Below are positions 15,138-28,858 of a DNA stretch of 64,000 nt, piece after piece. Each line of letters starts with the position of its first letter. The stretch's first letter is position 1. The stretch is from the NCBI RefSeq assembly GCF_032062135.1, contig NC_092859.1, positions 105,304,528-105,368,527 of the forward strand, written 5' to 3'. The position numbers and the translations under genes are program-made. The stretch is from Pyxicephalus adspersus (taxonomy: Eukaryota > Chordata > Amphibia > Anura > Pyxicephalidae). The notes beneath the pieces are model-generated. The model had not been told where the DNA came from. It was given only the letters and a program-made list of their open reading frames with translations, and searched no databases.

Positions 15138-15150
15138 CTATATATATATA
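15110..15150. repeat. (TA)n microsatellite
   Basis: About 40 bases of alternating TA with a single TC interruption. Confidence 0.9.
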
Positions 15151-18100
15151 GAGCTACTGATATAGTCCACTCAAATGCCCCTGTATAGCAGCATTCAGGC
15201 TAGGAGAAAGGTTTGCCATTCTGAATCTGTGTTACAATGCCCTGCAAAATGTTGTTGTCATCATAAAAATGCTAGTTGCCTGGTCATTGGCCCAATATAA
15301 GTAAGAAGCCACTGAAGACAGCTTGAAATCGGAACACTTGATCGGCATATTTGTTATAAGTCAGTAATTCAGAAATGAATAAAGCTGTACTCCAGCCATA
15401 CCTTTGTTCACACTTGAAGACAGTCCTCTCGTAAAGGAGAATGGTCCCTTTTCCCTGCATATTTCAGCTCTCACAAGAAATATTTAAAACTGCTTAACAC
15501 CAGTCTGAGCTTAATTTTCAGTTTAATGGACTAAAACTGGATAAATTTAATAACATTTGTAATTCTTTATTTTTCCACTAGGTGACGTCCTGTTTATTTT
15601 TGTTCATATTAAAAGCCACTTGTACCCATTGTAAATGAAAACGAACACATCACCACCTGGTGAGTGAATTGAGTATAACACCTTCTATTAAATCAATGTA
15701 TTTGTATGCTCACCCATGTCTACTTATTACTTTTCAAACACATTAAAGTACATTCACCCTCCTTAATTCACAATGAGTAAATCAAAATTGTTGAATGAAT
15801 GCTTATGTGAATTGTTTAGAAATATAACCCTTACTGTAGCACTTCCTATTTTAGGCTGCCAATTATAAGCCACTGGTCAGTAGATTTGATGATCAGTCCA
15901 AAGAGTGATGCATAAAAAAAAGCTTTTTACAGTGAGGTATTATGCCACACTGAAAAGTAAAGTTTTGGTTTACACTTAGAAAACTATTGGCCTAGCATGA
16001 AAGCATTAGAAAGAGGGAAGTTAATGACTTCAGCCAAGGTAATTGTGTAAGTAGCGGAGTGTATAAATACCGTATACATTCTCAATGATGTGTGCCACTG
16101 TAACGGACAACAAAATCAATGCCCACGTGCATGATTCCTCTAACGTTAAATATTCTCTATTGTCTTCAAAGGGACTGAAATTGTGATTAGGACTTCATTA
16201 GATCCAAGTAACAGTAGTAATGTTAAATATCCATTGTGACCTTTGAACGGGAATTCAATAAACAGCAGGATGAATGGAAAACTCTTTTTATCATGTTCAA
16301 TACTAAATACAATAAATACACACCTGTTTGTATTTTTCTTACTCTCTAGAGGTTATTCAGCATTTCTAAAACAGAAGAAAAGGATTACAGGATGTGTTTT
16401 TGATCCAGCACCTAACTTGTAAAATGTATTAAATGACTTGTAGACAGACATTACTCACATTGATCTTTTTCCAGACATGTTTTAGACTTTAGGCATATAT
16501 AGAAACTGAATTGCAGAATATAATACGTACTTATTGCTTTTTATTGCCAGCAAAAAATAAAAATATGTGTCTGTAGGAAAAAGAGAATAAAAAACTTGCA
16601 CAAAGTAAATTCACTATTAGTATCTGTAATGTTTGCTTAGGTTTCCTATACTAGTTTAAAAGGAAGTATATTTAAACAACGGAAACAGTATGGATTAGGA
16701 TATGTGAGAAGGGTTTGGAAACCAAGATCTCCCATCAGGTACATGTTATGGTCTGAGAGAGTCCAATGATGGCTTTACTAGCACAGGGTCAACTAATATA
16801 AAGATCAGGATCCTGCAAGTTCTCGACCTTTGCATTATCTGAGCAGGCAATGCAAATCAGTTCCCAGCATTTGAGAGCTGCCAGGAATAAATGCCCAGGA
16901 CAATATTCCCTATTAAAATAACTGATTTGCTTTGGAAGTCTCTAAAATTTACAGCAGAATAAGAATCTTGAGAGACCTCCAGCTTTCTAATCTACAATGT
17001 ACAAACTGAACAGGTGAACAAGTGGAGAAAAGCAGAGGTACATATATCTAGTGGTGAATATTGTCAGCTTTCCAAGCTCTGCATTTATATTCACACATTA
17101 CTTATATCCATTCACCGTGGAACATGCAGATGTTGATTGTCCAAGATGTCAGATAGCCTCATGCAATCAGGAAGGAATTTTTTTTCCCGTTGGAGAATAT
17201 TGACTCAGGGTTTTTTTTGCCTTCCTCTGTATCAACTATGTCTATAGTTTTTTTTATCTGGCATATGTTCATTTTGCTAGTGGTCAAACATTTTGAACTT
17301 TTTTCAACCTAACTGACTATGTAAGATCAGGAATTTTGTTGAACTAACCTGTTCTATTAACATCTTCCTAATCCTATCCTTGGTATCAAGATGTCTGCAC
17401 AGGTAGTAAACCTTTTAATTATAAGTCTAAAAGTGTGAATTATTGTCAAAACACTGGGGTAGAGGTGTTAAAACAGAGGTGGATATAAAACAGAGGAAGA
17501 TGTTGCTACTTAGAGCTCTGTCATTGATGACTTTAGCACTTCACGTTTAAACATGAAATATGAATTGCTTTACAGTTCCTACAGCTACAGACGTCAGTAA
17601 ATGCCTATTTTAACACTCCTTTGCGGCTGTTTAATATTTGGCTGTTGATATTATGGTCACTTTAAAGGCTAAACCTCAAGCCAAATGCAGTTTTATACAA
17701 TGGTAAAGGGTTAAATCCTGACAGTTGTTAAATGTTGTCTCTTTTCATATCAAAGAGAAATGTGTATCTGCCTATTTGGGCTACTCTGTGTTAAAGATTT
17801 TCACCAACTAACTCAAAATATGAAAATCTGTCACCTGGATAGAACATAACAAATTCCTCTCCAATAAGGATCCAAACTGCAGGAAACAAAGGTTATAAAG
17901 TAAGATTTTTTTTTTTTTTTTACAGAGTAAGTCAAGATAATGCAAAATTATTACTAACTAATCGGAAATACCAAATTCCACTTATGCAACCATTGTGCTG
18001 TCTGCTTTATTTCTCCCAGACTTTCAAAATTTCATAAACTTCACTGCATAAATAAATGTAAATCTTATCAGTTGCTAATATCAAACACCTATAATGCAAA

Positions 18101-20635
18101 CCAATTGTAAATATGTTAACCGTGCATTACATCCATAAATATAGCTTCCAGATCCAAATATACTGTATAAAATTATAAAAAAATAATTACAAACGGGTTT
18201 TTACACCATTATCAATGCATGGCATCCTGTATAAAGCATAAATATGTCAGTGTAACTGGTTATGCTACAGTGCTGTTTGTATTCCACATTTTATTGTTAG
18301 ATTAGCAGGTTTCTTAGTTACCACATTACTTTTCCACCAACTGCCTTATATTCGGTGGATGAAAAATGTATTGTTTGTTTAAATGCAAAGAATGGAATTT
18401 TTCAGTAACCAAAGCCAGTATGTTCATGTCAAGTAATCTAGTGATCAGGTATTTATTCTGCATGTATTCCATGTGTGCAATCTGCAGTTTAATGCAAATA
18501 ATGTAAACTAATCAGTAACATAATTACGCCTGATTATCTCAGCTTGGGTGATTTATTTATCTAGAATTCAGGTACCCAGAACAAGTTCATGTTGGCTAAC
18601 AGTCAGTGGCCCTAAAATACTATAAACAAACTTGAAACTGTTCACTTATGGAAGAAAAAATACCTTTCACTTACTAAAATAAACTATAGCCAAAGGTGAA
18701 TCAATTATTTGCTGACAAAGTTGAAAAAAAGGGCAATGCTTTGTTAGTCATTGGAGTAAAATATTCTGTTTTGATTCCCTGCAAAATATGGAGAGAAATG
18801 GCTACTTCCAATTATGATTTACGACAAATACTATTTATAATAAAATAACCATAAACAATAGCTAGACCAGTAACCTTCCAGCTGCATCTTCTTATGAGTT
18901 TTCACCTACTTTATACTTTATATATTCATACTCATGCGTGTATGTATACATATGAAAACAGCTACCTAATAGCACAAACATATTTTGATAAAGGAGGCCT
19001 AAAGTGGCCATATACCCCACAATCCCATTTTATAATATGACTAAAAAATCACTTTAAATGATATTCAACCAGGTAGATTTTTTCTTTATGTAGTCGTTAC
19101 TTGATCTAAAATAATACTTTACAGAGACTATATGGTCAGATAATGTGTGGCACACTTAAATGTCTAGTTGTCTATAGTATTATTTACTTGCTATAATGAC
19201 TTGCATAATTGGGACCTGACCTTATTGATTTGATCTCACTTACCTGTTCCTTTTGAGACCTTTAGTGTTTTACATTGTGAATTTGGTGCATGATTTCTAG
19301 ATCAAGTCATGATGTTTGTTTCTTACCCTGTGTTATACTCTTTATCTGGCTAGCTCAGTCCTCTTTTTTTTTCTCCAACTATACTGGACCCATGCCATTG
19401 TGCTGCCTATTTTTGATGACTTGAATACTAACTAATTTCTTACCCAGTACTAGTATGAATACAATGGATTTACCCTGGGATTTTTTAGGAATTAGGCTCA
19501 GCATACCAGAAACATGGCTACTATTGGTGAAGTGTGATGTTGCCATAGGTATCAAGTGCACCTTACAATAAAATACAAGCTATCAAGTATTCTCAATGTT
19601 AAACAATAAAAAAGGTATTTTGTAATGAATTATAAACTAACCAAGTTTTCTTATTTAATATAATGCCAGTTCTTCCAACCCCAGCTTTTAATACACGAGG
19701 CAGTCACATGTATTACAAGCCACAGAAATGTACTGTCACAGACACAGTTAGCACCAAGACATGACCCTACTAACTAGGCACCATACCCCATAGCAGATGT
19801 CAAAAGCTTTACATTTTATACTTTTTTAAATGAAAAAGTATATATATTGTTTTTGCTCCTAAACAGAGGTAAGACACTGAATATAGAAATGACACATCTT
19901 ATAAATGACCCAGAAAACAATTTGCTTTCTCCTTTCTCTGCACTGTTTTTATTCCTAACTAAACTCCACTGCATTCTATCTGGGTTGTACATTTCTAACA
20001 TAGCATCATTCATAATAGGTTGATCAGCATGTGTAATGTGTAGCATCTATGACTTTTGACACATGTTCACATTTTGAAAAAAAAATCTCTGTTTGCATTC
20101 TCTTCTACAAATATTAAACTAAACAATCTTAAAAGAAATATTTTGCTGCCTGGTGCCGATAAAAGTATATTTGTTAATAAAAATCTTTTCTAAATTCAGA
20201 TGTGTTTACAAAAAAGAAAACTAACTTACAACATTTATCTTTCATCATTTCATGTGTACTTATATACACAAAATGATGTTTTAGTTCCTTACTGACTGAC
20301 CAGTATTATTCATTTTAGCACCTACTAACACTCTCACATTATATTCTCTTTCCTGAAGCTCTGTATGCACACTAGATAACTGCCACCCAAAATAAATCAT
20401 TGTGATCAATTCAGGCAAAAACTCAGAGCAACTGTTCTCGAGTTCTTACAGAGGTTGCTATGGGGTTGATTGACATCTCATTTGATGATGCTTGCATAGT
20501 CCGGGAACCAACACCACTTGATAGAGCTATTCTAATGCTGTTTTTGGTTGTCTACAAAGGTGGTTTTCTAGCCATCATTGTAATGGGGCCCTGGCCACCT
20601 ATTTAAAAGGCTTTATCCACACTGAACCCCGATTA

Positions 20636-20720
20636 ATTAGTTTTAGCAGAGGTTCAAGAGATCTGAAAATTTTTTCAAAGGGTACCTTCAAAGGGTAAAA
20701 AGGTTGAGAAAGGGTGTTAT
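20636..20720. mobile_element. Relic of the hAT-like MITE
   Basis: GGTTCAAGAG...AAAAAGGTTGAGAAAGGGTG resembles the reverse complement of the left part of the 57948-58114 copy. Only one end is recognisable. Confidence 0.35.
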
Positions 20721-22227
20721 AGAGTGAAATCTAAATAAAATCTCCAAAGAACTGAACAGTGTTGAATTACAAATAAATATACCGCCTGTACAATAAGTCA
20801 TACTGTAATCTGCTAAGTGGCTCATTGTAAATGTACTATTAAAGGTAAATTCCAGCTAGAAAATGAAAAGCTTCCAAATACTTGAAGGGGACAAAACATA
20901 GTCATGTTTTTCATTCTTTTTAAACCAGACATAGTAGTAGGGGAGGAGGCCCGAGTACTGAAAACCGCCCAATTCCCAGTGATCTGTTGCACTTAGAATT
21001 TTAATTCCTGATCTATGTAAATTTACAATGTGTTGTTGAAATGATCTTCATGGCTACTGTAAATACATGACAATCTCACTGTCGAAATGTAATACTGCTC
21101 AATCACAAATCGATGGGAGGCTAAAGGTGAAAGATTAAACCAGAAAGATTAATTGCTTAATTATGAATTATGCCTGTCACCATCTTGTTGTGCAGAGTGG
21201 AAAATATGTGAAAATCAGATGCCAGAAATACATCAGTCGATAAAGAATTTCAAGTATTGATGTATATGTATCTGCATTTGTAGGGTAAACTATAATGAAA
21301 CAATACAGGGCGGCGGATAACAGGGCAAATTAAAATACAATCTCACACCTATTAGCTTTGAAGTGACAATGAGTGCTCAAAATGTGTATACATTGTAACT
21401 CTTTTAAAAATTTTTCCCTGTTAACTAGCCCAATTTTCAACAAAGACTTTTTGTGTATCTGAACTTAAACTTCATCTACTTAATTCCTTTTTAACTGATG
21501 TTTAAATGTAAACTTTTGTGAAAAAATACCTAGACACTGTCATGGCCGATCTCATTTAAAGTTCCTTGAAGTTTATTCTAAAATTCTGGTTTTGATGCTT
21601 TCTAAGTGATTGGAAAGTCAGCATAAATTCAGAACTCCTTATCTATATACTTGAGTAATAAAATCAGAGACAAGGCAACTAAAATAGTACAGTAGAAATA
21701 TCAGTCTTTGTATATCATATACTAAGAAAATGTATTGTGTGGTGTCCTTGACAACTTTCTTTCCTATCCAATTTCTATTTATACAAAAGTAGAATAAGAC
21801 TGTACCTTTGTGTTTTTTAAACTAGTAACCAATACCCTTACAACTTTTGCAAATTGAAAGTTTTCTCTGTATGTTGCATGGCAGGTCCCATGTTTCTCTT
21901 ATAAAGGGTTTCTTTAAATCTGATATTTGGGCAGTGTTAAAACCCCTTCACTTCCACCCATACCTCTGCTATATATATTATATACGTACTATATATCATA
22001 AGTAATGTAAGTACTAAATGGAAACTGTGGACATTTTTGTTCTTTAACTGGACCTGGAACTGAATTGGATGGTATTTAAAAATATGTTGTGTAATACAAG
22101 CCTATGCCTTGCCAATTTTCTCTATCAATGGCCCGTTATAACTAATAAATGAACTATGAATGCTTCTAAATTACCGGTAAGTACTTCCTCTTAAATGATA
22201 GTATGTTTGTTTTTTGTGCTGACTTTT

Positions 22228-22267
22228 TTTTGCTCCAGACTTTGGATTTTGCTCCAGACTTTGGATG
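22228..22267. repeat. Short direct repeat, two units of about 20 bp
   Basis: TTTGCTCCAGACTTTGGA occurs twice in succession. Confidence 0.9.
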
Positions 22268-24074
22268 TGACCTTCATGTTATTTTAGAGTTTAAAAGGTT
22301 AATATGTATGTTACAAGTCTAACTTTACCAAATATTTTTTTTCCCTATCCCTCAGTTTTATGATGAGTATTTTACAGTTTGTAGAAATATTGCTGTTTGT
22401 TAACACTGTGGGTGACCTAAAGGCTAACCCAGACATACAGAAGCTGTGTGGTCTGTGCCAATTTCATTTGTAATTGAACCCTAGAGTAGGTATTTTTCTA
22501 ATTTATTTGATAAATGAAAAATAATAGAGTGGTTAGCTTAACAAAATAAACTGAGGTCAGAATTGTGGTAGTTAAAAATTTTAGAAGATAAATAAAACTT
22601 TAAGTTAAATGTTGTACAGATCATTATTTATGTTACTTTGTTATGTAAAATGAGACATTATTTCCAGTCCTATTATTTCCTTTTACAGCTATAGGTCTTG
22701 TCTGTCTTTGTTGGTTAGTTACAAATATAGGTTTATACATATATCATGTGAATATATACATATAAGATTTTTTTCATATTGATAGGCAATTTATTTTTTC
22801 ATGTAAAATGTAGGTACAATCCTTATGGTTTCTATATATTATATAGTATTATATATTATAGTCCCTATAAGGTAAATTTAAATGGGCACAGTTACCTCCT
22901 AGCCCATTCACGGCAAAGTAACAGTGTCTCAAAATGGTCCCCCAGCACTCTAAATTTTATTGGTGTTACCCCACTGCTGCTCTGGCATTGAAATACCTGG
23001 TGACCAGGTTAAGCAAGTTATGTCAATCCTTCAGTAATTTAACGTGGCTCTGGAGATTGACTGTTAGACCCAGGCATTGTACCAGTGAAGAATGCTTCAT
23101 GCTTCTCCATATCTAGAACTGTGAGATAGCTGGCAGCAGAGATGGGAGAAGCAGCAAGGGAGGCTTGGTAAGGTGAGTATAATGAAACTGGAGGAACCCC
23201 TTTGCCCTTTGGATTGGCAAATTGACAGTGCTATTTATACAGTGATAATAGTACACACAGTTTCAAGAAAGCCTGCAGAATCCTGCAAGCAGTTTGTTTA
23301 ATACAATATTCAGAATTCCAATTAAGACATGTTTATATTAATCCCATATTCAAATTAAAAGGGCTTTACAGGCTTCAAGGAACTGATGAAACTCAGTTGA
23401 TGAGTAGGTCCTGTAAGATGTGGATTTTGTCATGCAGTTGTATTAGGCTTGAGTCATATGAAGACATTCAGTTACACTGATACTGGGTGGGTAGCCCTGT
23501 CTTATAACCCTAACTGGTGCTGGCTTTATCAACTGTATGGGCATCTTTCTCCCCTTAGTGTAGGGGAATACCCCTTCTGCGTATGTCGGATCTAAGGCAT
23601 GTGAAGAAGGAGCAGCCAGGAGCATCCTGAGATGCATGACTTAAGTATCCCGAGAGCTTTGCGCACCCATTCTGTCTTGATCGCTATTACCTACAACTGA
23701 AATACCAACTTTTGGCAAACTGACTTATTGATAATTATATGCGATAATTTCTAGTATTGACATCTGTTTCCGTGTATTTGTGAGGAGTATATTGTGCTTT
23801 AACTAAGTAATTATGTAGAGAAAAACACTTCCGGAACAGTCCTATCCTGGCAGCTTCAGAGAAATAAAACACACTGGGTTCAGTTCAACCAGGGGTTGGA
23901 AAAAAGTTACTCACTGGCATGGCATAGAGTTTTGTGTATCAGCAATCAGCAGCATGCAGTGGTCCATATTCACTTGTGTTTATCCATAATACATTTAATT
24001 GAAACAGTTTAAACGAATACTCTTAAAGCTTCTAGTATAGCATGATTTAGATGTCTACTGTTTATATTTATATA

Positions 24075-25005
24075 CTAGCTGATTACCCAAGGAATCAAAA
24101 AAAGCTGTAGTAATTTTCTTGTCTACAGAGTTGTTTCATTTTTTTTTTTGCCTTTGATTGCATTCACCCAATTGCCTTACATTTTCTCGAAGGCAGTATT
24201 ACAGGTCAGAAACTTATAAAAGACATACATACATACATACATTCAAATATACCTCTGACATATACCACAGTGCTGTACAATGATCTCCAGTGCACTCACA
24301 TGAGTCTGAGTCATATGTCAAGTAAGTTTGATTTAAATGTCTCGATGTGTTTCCAAGTGAAGACATACACACATACCTACATACATACATCCAAATATAG
24401 CTCTGACATATAGCACAGCGCTGTACAAAGATGACTGGTGCACTCACATGAGTCTCAGTCATATGTATAGCAAGTTTGGTTGAAATGTCTCCATGTGTTT
24501 TCGAGTGATGGTGGAACATACATACAAACATACATACACACAGACACACATACATACATTTTTTGATATATAGATTTATATTGCTCTGATATATACCATA
24601 GTGCTGTACAATTAAACACTGGACCCATCAGTCTCTGTACAGAGGAGCTGACACTTTAATGTCCCCCCACAGTCACACAGTATTAATATACATTTATATA
24701 CCTCCGACATATACCATAGAGCTATACAAAGATCAACAGTGTCATATGTCTAGCAAGTTTGGTTTAAATGTATTTATGTGTTTCCCAGTAATGTCATACA
24801 TACATACATACATACATACATCCAAATATAGCTCTGACATATAGCTGATTGCTGTACAAAGATGACTGGTGCACTCACATGAGTCTCGGTCATATGTATG
24901 GCAAGTTTGGTTGAAATGCGTTTTCGAGTGATGGTGGAACATACATACAGTACACACATACATACATACATACATACATACAATTTTATATATATAGATA
25001 CAAAT
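24075..25005. repeat. Composite ACAT-rich tandem array of an unidentified element
   Basis: It opens with TATACTAGCTGATTACCC and closes with TTTATATATATAGATACA, ends seen around a class of animal interspersed repeats. Between them are about five units of 130-180 bases, each with CTCTGACATATA.C.CAG, GCTGTACAA.GAT, GCAAGTTTGGTTGAAATG, a TGTGTTT...AGTGA block and an ACATACATACAT run. Anchors (CTC[TC]GA[CT]ATATA) lie near 24252, 24400, 24575, 24704 and 24831. Open frames across it (MYVCMYVC) are translations of the microsatellite. Confidence 0.8.
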
Positions 25006-27819
25006 ATTTTAAACTATGCACATATGTCTCATTCTGAAAAAAAAAAAACACACACACAATAAACAGGTGAAAGCCAAGAGAAGATTTGTTTCTACTGGCA
25101 CAAGATACAAAGTAGCATTATGAAAAAGAACACAATTGTCCTGCGGCGTAAAGCTTAACTTTGTGCCTTGAAGCCCTAGAGAAAACATACCATCTTTCCT
25201 TGGCTTAATACTTCTGAGCTTTCTAAAGGCAGAGATCCAGGACAAACCCTTAAAATTCCTTTCCAAAAACTTTTAAATCCTGTAAAATATGTAGCTATGT
25301 TATAAAAAAATGTTCTTTGTAATAGCTAAGTCCTTTATCTCTTTCTCTAAATATATTATTACAATGCAGACATGTATACATCCAAGAACACTTATTTTAG
25401 TAAGTTATGTACTTGTGCTGGAGTGCACACATCTATACATCTATACTATATATACATCTATCTTCTGTATGGTGTTTTGTATTCCCTTCTATGGAGTATA
25501 CATGCAGGTATATATGTTAATATGTGTGATGTAATATAAAATAAAATTCTATACTAATGTGAATTTTCTATTACAGTTTTTTCCCTAAAATAAACTATTC
25601 TACAAGTTTGATTTGAAACTTTTTTTCATACTAACAAACAAAACAGATTAAACAGTCATATCCAGCTGCTGTTTGCTTGGCGGCTGTGGACTATTAACAC
25701 AACCTAACCTAGAACAGCTTATTAGTGACATGACTAGACATTTGGAGATCAGCTTTTCACATGCAGTAACTCTAGCAAAAGAGAACTGTCACAGACTATG
25801 TAATCAAATATATGCTGATCATAAGCACTGTGGAGCTTGTATACTTTACCCATGAGGAGTGGCTAGAAATCCCAGATGTGTGTGGCATTTTAACAATCGT
25901 CAATGAAGCAACAAAATGTTCAGTTGTGATCATACTGTTATCATTGGCACCATTTCTGTTTTCTGGCTGTTGAAAAAGTTGCTTTTCAGGCTTCGGGGTG
26001 AATTAACCAAAGGAGTAAGTAGAGCAGAATGAGATGGAGAAAGGGCTGCAGTTTTCAGAAATTCATTGCCAGCTGGGGAGTGCTCAACAAAGTGCTTTGT
26101 CCAAAAATGGAAGGCTTCCTCTCAGTTATGTGGCTCTATTTCTGGCACGCAAGTGGAAGAAGAGAAGGAGGCCAAGGCTGATGGCACAGTTGTACTGCCT
26201 GACTCACATTAACCTGGATCCTCAGGAGTAGGCAGTATGAGCCACACGAGTGACTTCATGTTTCTGTGCTTACACAATGACCCTTGCAAAGGTCATTTCT
26301 AAAGCCCTGTTCCTTACTGAATGTAAGGATTCTTGCTACCAGGCCTAGATGGTAGAACTCACTCATAACGAGGAGAAAAAGGCCAACATGCATAACCACT
26401 TCAAGTACTTTTTAGCTCCTTGTGCACACCATTTACTGCAAGGATCTCTCTGCTAACATTTCCACCCATGCCAGACAAGCAGTAACACCATCACCCCAAG
26501 AAGGTCATGCTTAGGTTTTGGTTACCAAAAAAGCTATTTGTGCTTTGCATTACCATGGCAAATTAAGAGGGTGCTACTGGGGCATTTTACCAGCAAACCT
26601 AGAGGACTGCAACTCTAATTGTTACAGTGACAGATGCTTCGGAGTCCTAAAAATAGCCCTTACTAGTTCTTTAACAATATGAGCAACAATAAGGGACCCT
26701 TAGCTGCAAATTTAAGGATCTGTGTCTTTCTAATGTTGCCCTCCAAGCCACTCAAAATGCCTGGGCCCCACCATACACACTTTCAATCTTTATAGAATTA
26801 GCACAAATTTTTTTAGATATTTGCTAAACTTCCCATATCATTTTGTTGCAGTTGGCTCCTGCTGAAGTTACCTTTCAGAGACCATGACAATCATCAGAAT
26901 TTTTTCCTAATGACTTGAATATTTTTGGATTTCAACCTTTCCCAATCCTGTATTCTTGTACCAGTTGGCTGAATGGATATTGAACCAAACACATGCAAAC
27001 TTAAGCAATACTTCTATATATCCCTAAATTATTTTCCCCAATGATTGTCCTTTGCAGCTGGGGAAAGGCAGGGGGCTGGTGTGGTCAAGAACCACTGACC
27101 CACTGGCTGTCTCTACACAGAAGTTTACCTCTGCTGGTCCGCCCTCTGATGGGGCCACAGCCTGGTGGTACTTTTCAGCAAAAAGTCCAGTAGTCACTAG
27201 GATTACTAGCCCATCACTACTTGTGGGGTGCTCTGGAAAAATCCAGATGTTGCATTGATTCCGTGCCTCCCGCAATACCTGTCAGTAGGAGGATCATAAC
27301 ACCTAGGCAGCCATGCTTTGAGTGGGCTGGTTTTAATATTAGGTGGTACCCTACACATTTCTAATAGGTGGAAAACACAGTTTCAGTCACGTGTCTCATA
27401 CTATAAAATACAATAAGGTTTCCAGAGTCAACATGCGAATGACTTTCACTTTTAAAGAAATTCCAAACTGGGACAAAAACCATTACTGGTAAAAGTATTG
27501 GGATGATGGTCCAAATTATGCTTGATTGTGATCACTGACATATATTGTTAGCTGAAAGTAAATTATTGTTAGTGGCTAAAGGGGGGGGGGGGTGCAGGGT
27601 TACCTATGAGAACTTTCATTGGAATGCAACTTTTTTGTAGAACTTGAACATGTCTTCACAGGTCACTGATCTCCTTAGCAATTTTGGTGACAGTACCATG
27701 TTCATTGCCTGCAATAGACTTTAATGCAAATAGAATAAAAGAATGATAAATATATTTTCTGCATGTACTTTTTATGAAATGTGATATAACTGAAATTACC
27801 TAATTTGCTTTGTCTTCTC
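25006..27819. other. No gene recognised; 25985-27300 is less AT-rich
   Basis: The stretch from about 25985 to 27300 is less AT-rich than its surroundings and reads in short pieces between stops in all frames, as an old retroposed or transposon sequence would. I could not identify a family. Confidence 0.4.
27581..27592. repeat. G12 homopolymer
   Basis: Twelve consecutive G. Length is likely unreliable in the assembly. Confidence 0.9.
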
Positions 27820-28011
27820 ATCCTTAGTAGAAATATAATAACGAGGCGCAGACAAATTGACTTTTATGCAAATCACATGCAAATTGCACTGACTGGAAAC
27901 TAAGCCTATTTAAACTCCACAGGCGTAAAGTTTGGCTTAATCAGTGCAATTTGCATGTAATTTGTATTAATGTTGAATTTTCTGCATCTCATTGATCATC
28001 TCTAATCCTTA
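27820..28011. mobile_element. Palindromic MITE with long inverted repeats
   Basis: Two arms of about 85 bases face each other. ATGCAAATCACATGCAAATT on the left mirrors GTGCAATTTGCATGTAATTT on the right, with TCCTTAGTAGAAATATAATA and CTCATTGATCATCTCTAATC towards the outer ends. The centre is CTATTTAAACTCCACAGGCG. Confidence 0.8.
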
Positions 28012-28642
28012 TTTTAAGGCTGGTGCTGCCAGAGCTTAAGTGCTTCTTTACCTAAAATACAGAGAAAGGTGAAAATAGGGTTCTAGTGTCAACTAACATA
28101 AAAGTTTTAGGTGACGTAACTTTTTGGGGACTTTTTCATTGCAAAATCGGGCAATCTCAGGTTTATCTGATCTCTCTAAAAATTGCAAAGTAGTTGATAA
28201 AATATGATTGTGAATAACAGCCCAGAACATACAAAGCTGTGTACAGATGGCATGCTCAGTCACATGGAATTAATTATGCACAGAATGCACAGTAGGAGTG
28301 ACAAGTAGGGATAGCTATTTGTATGACACTGAATATTTAATTGATTTAGGGGGATGAAAGCCACATTGGGGTGTGGTATAAGCCAAATTATAGAGCTGTT
28401 ACAGTATTTTTTCCTGTTACAATCTAAGCATCTTGCAGCACAGTATGTATATGTCAGCATACATGTTTTCACTCAAGACTCACACATCTTTCACCTAGGA
28501 TTCATTTCTCCTATTGAATCCAACTTGCAAAATGGTTTTATCTCTTGTAAATGTTGTGTGAAAACATTTCTAATAGACCTCTATGTATGCCATTTATTAT
28601 ATTTAAGAAGATATACATTTTAAGCTCATTTGAAGTTCTTAC

Positions 28643-28858
28643 ATTTGATTTATTAAAGCTCTTCAAGGCTTGAAAGGATAGACTTTCAGCAGTGAATCTG
28701 GGTGATGAAGCAAACCTGGAATGGATCTGGTCCAGGATTAAAAACATTTGCTAGCAAATCGCAAATTATGAAAATCTATTCCATGTTTGCTGGATTACCT
28801 AGGTTCACTGATGAAAGTATATCCTCTCGAGCCTTGGAGAGCTTTAATAAATCAGGCC
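28643..28858. mobile_element. Palindromic MITE, TGATTTATTAAAGCTC family, copy 1
   Basis: TTGATTTATTAAAGCTCTTC at the left end mirrors GAGAGCTTTAATAAATCAGG at the right. The match continues inward through AGTGAATCTGGGTGAT and ACCTAGGTTCACTGATGAAA. Confidence 0.85.

Larger units (their letters stand above)
14094..24074. other. Long stretch without a recognised gene
   Basis: Ten kilobases of AT-rich sequence with a TA microsatellite (15110), a poly-T run (about 17907-17923), a MITE relic (20636) and a short direct repeat (22228). No exon-like frame with splice sites or known motif was found. Confidence 0.5.

Noticed and set aside
24214..24983. Frames with MYVCMYVC repeats
   Set aside because: They are direct translations of ACAT microsatellites.
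27024..27275. Overlapping 83- and 68-codon frames on opposite strands
   Set aside because: Both are open by chance in a less AT-rich block. Neither shows a recognisable protein family.
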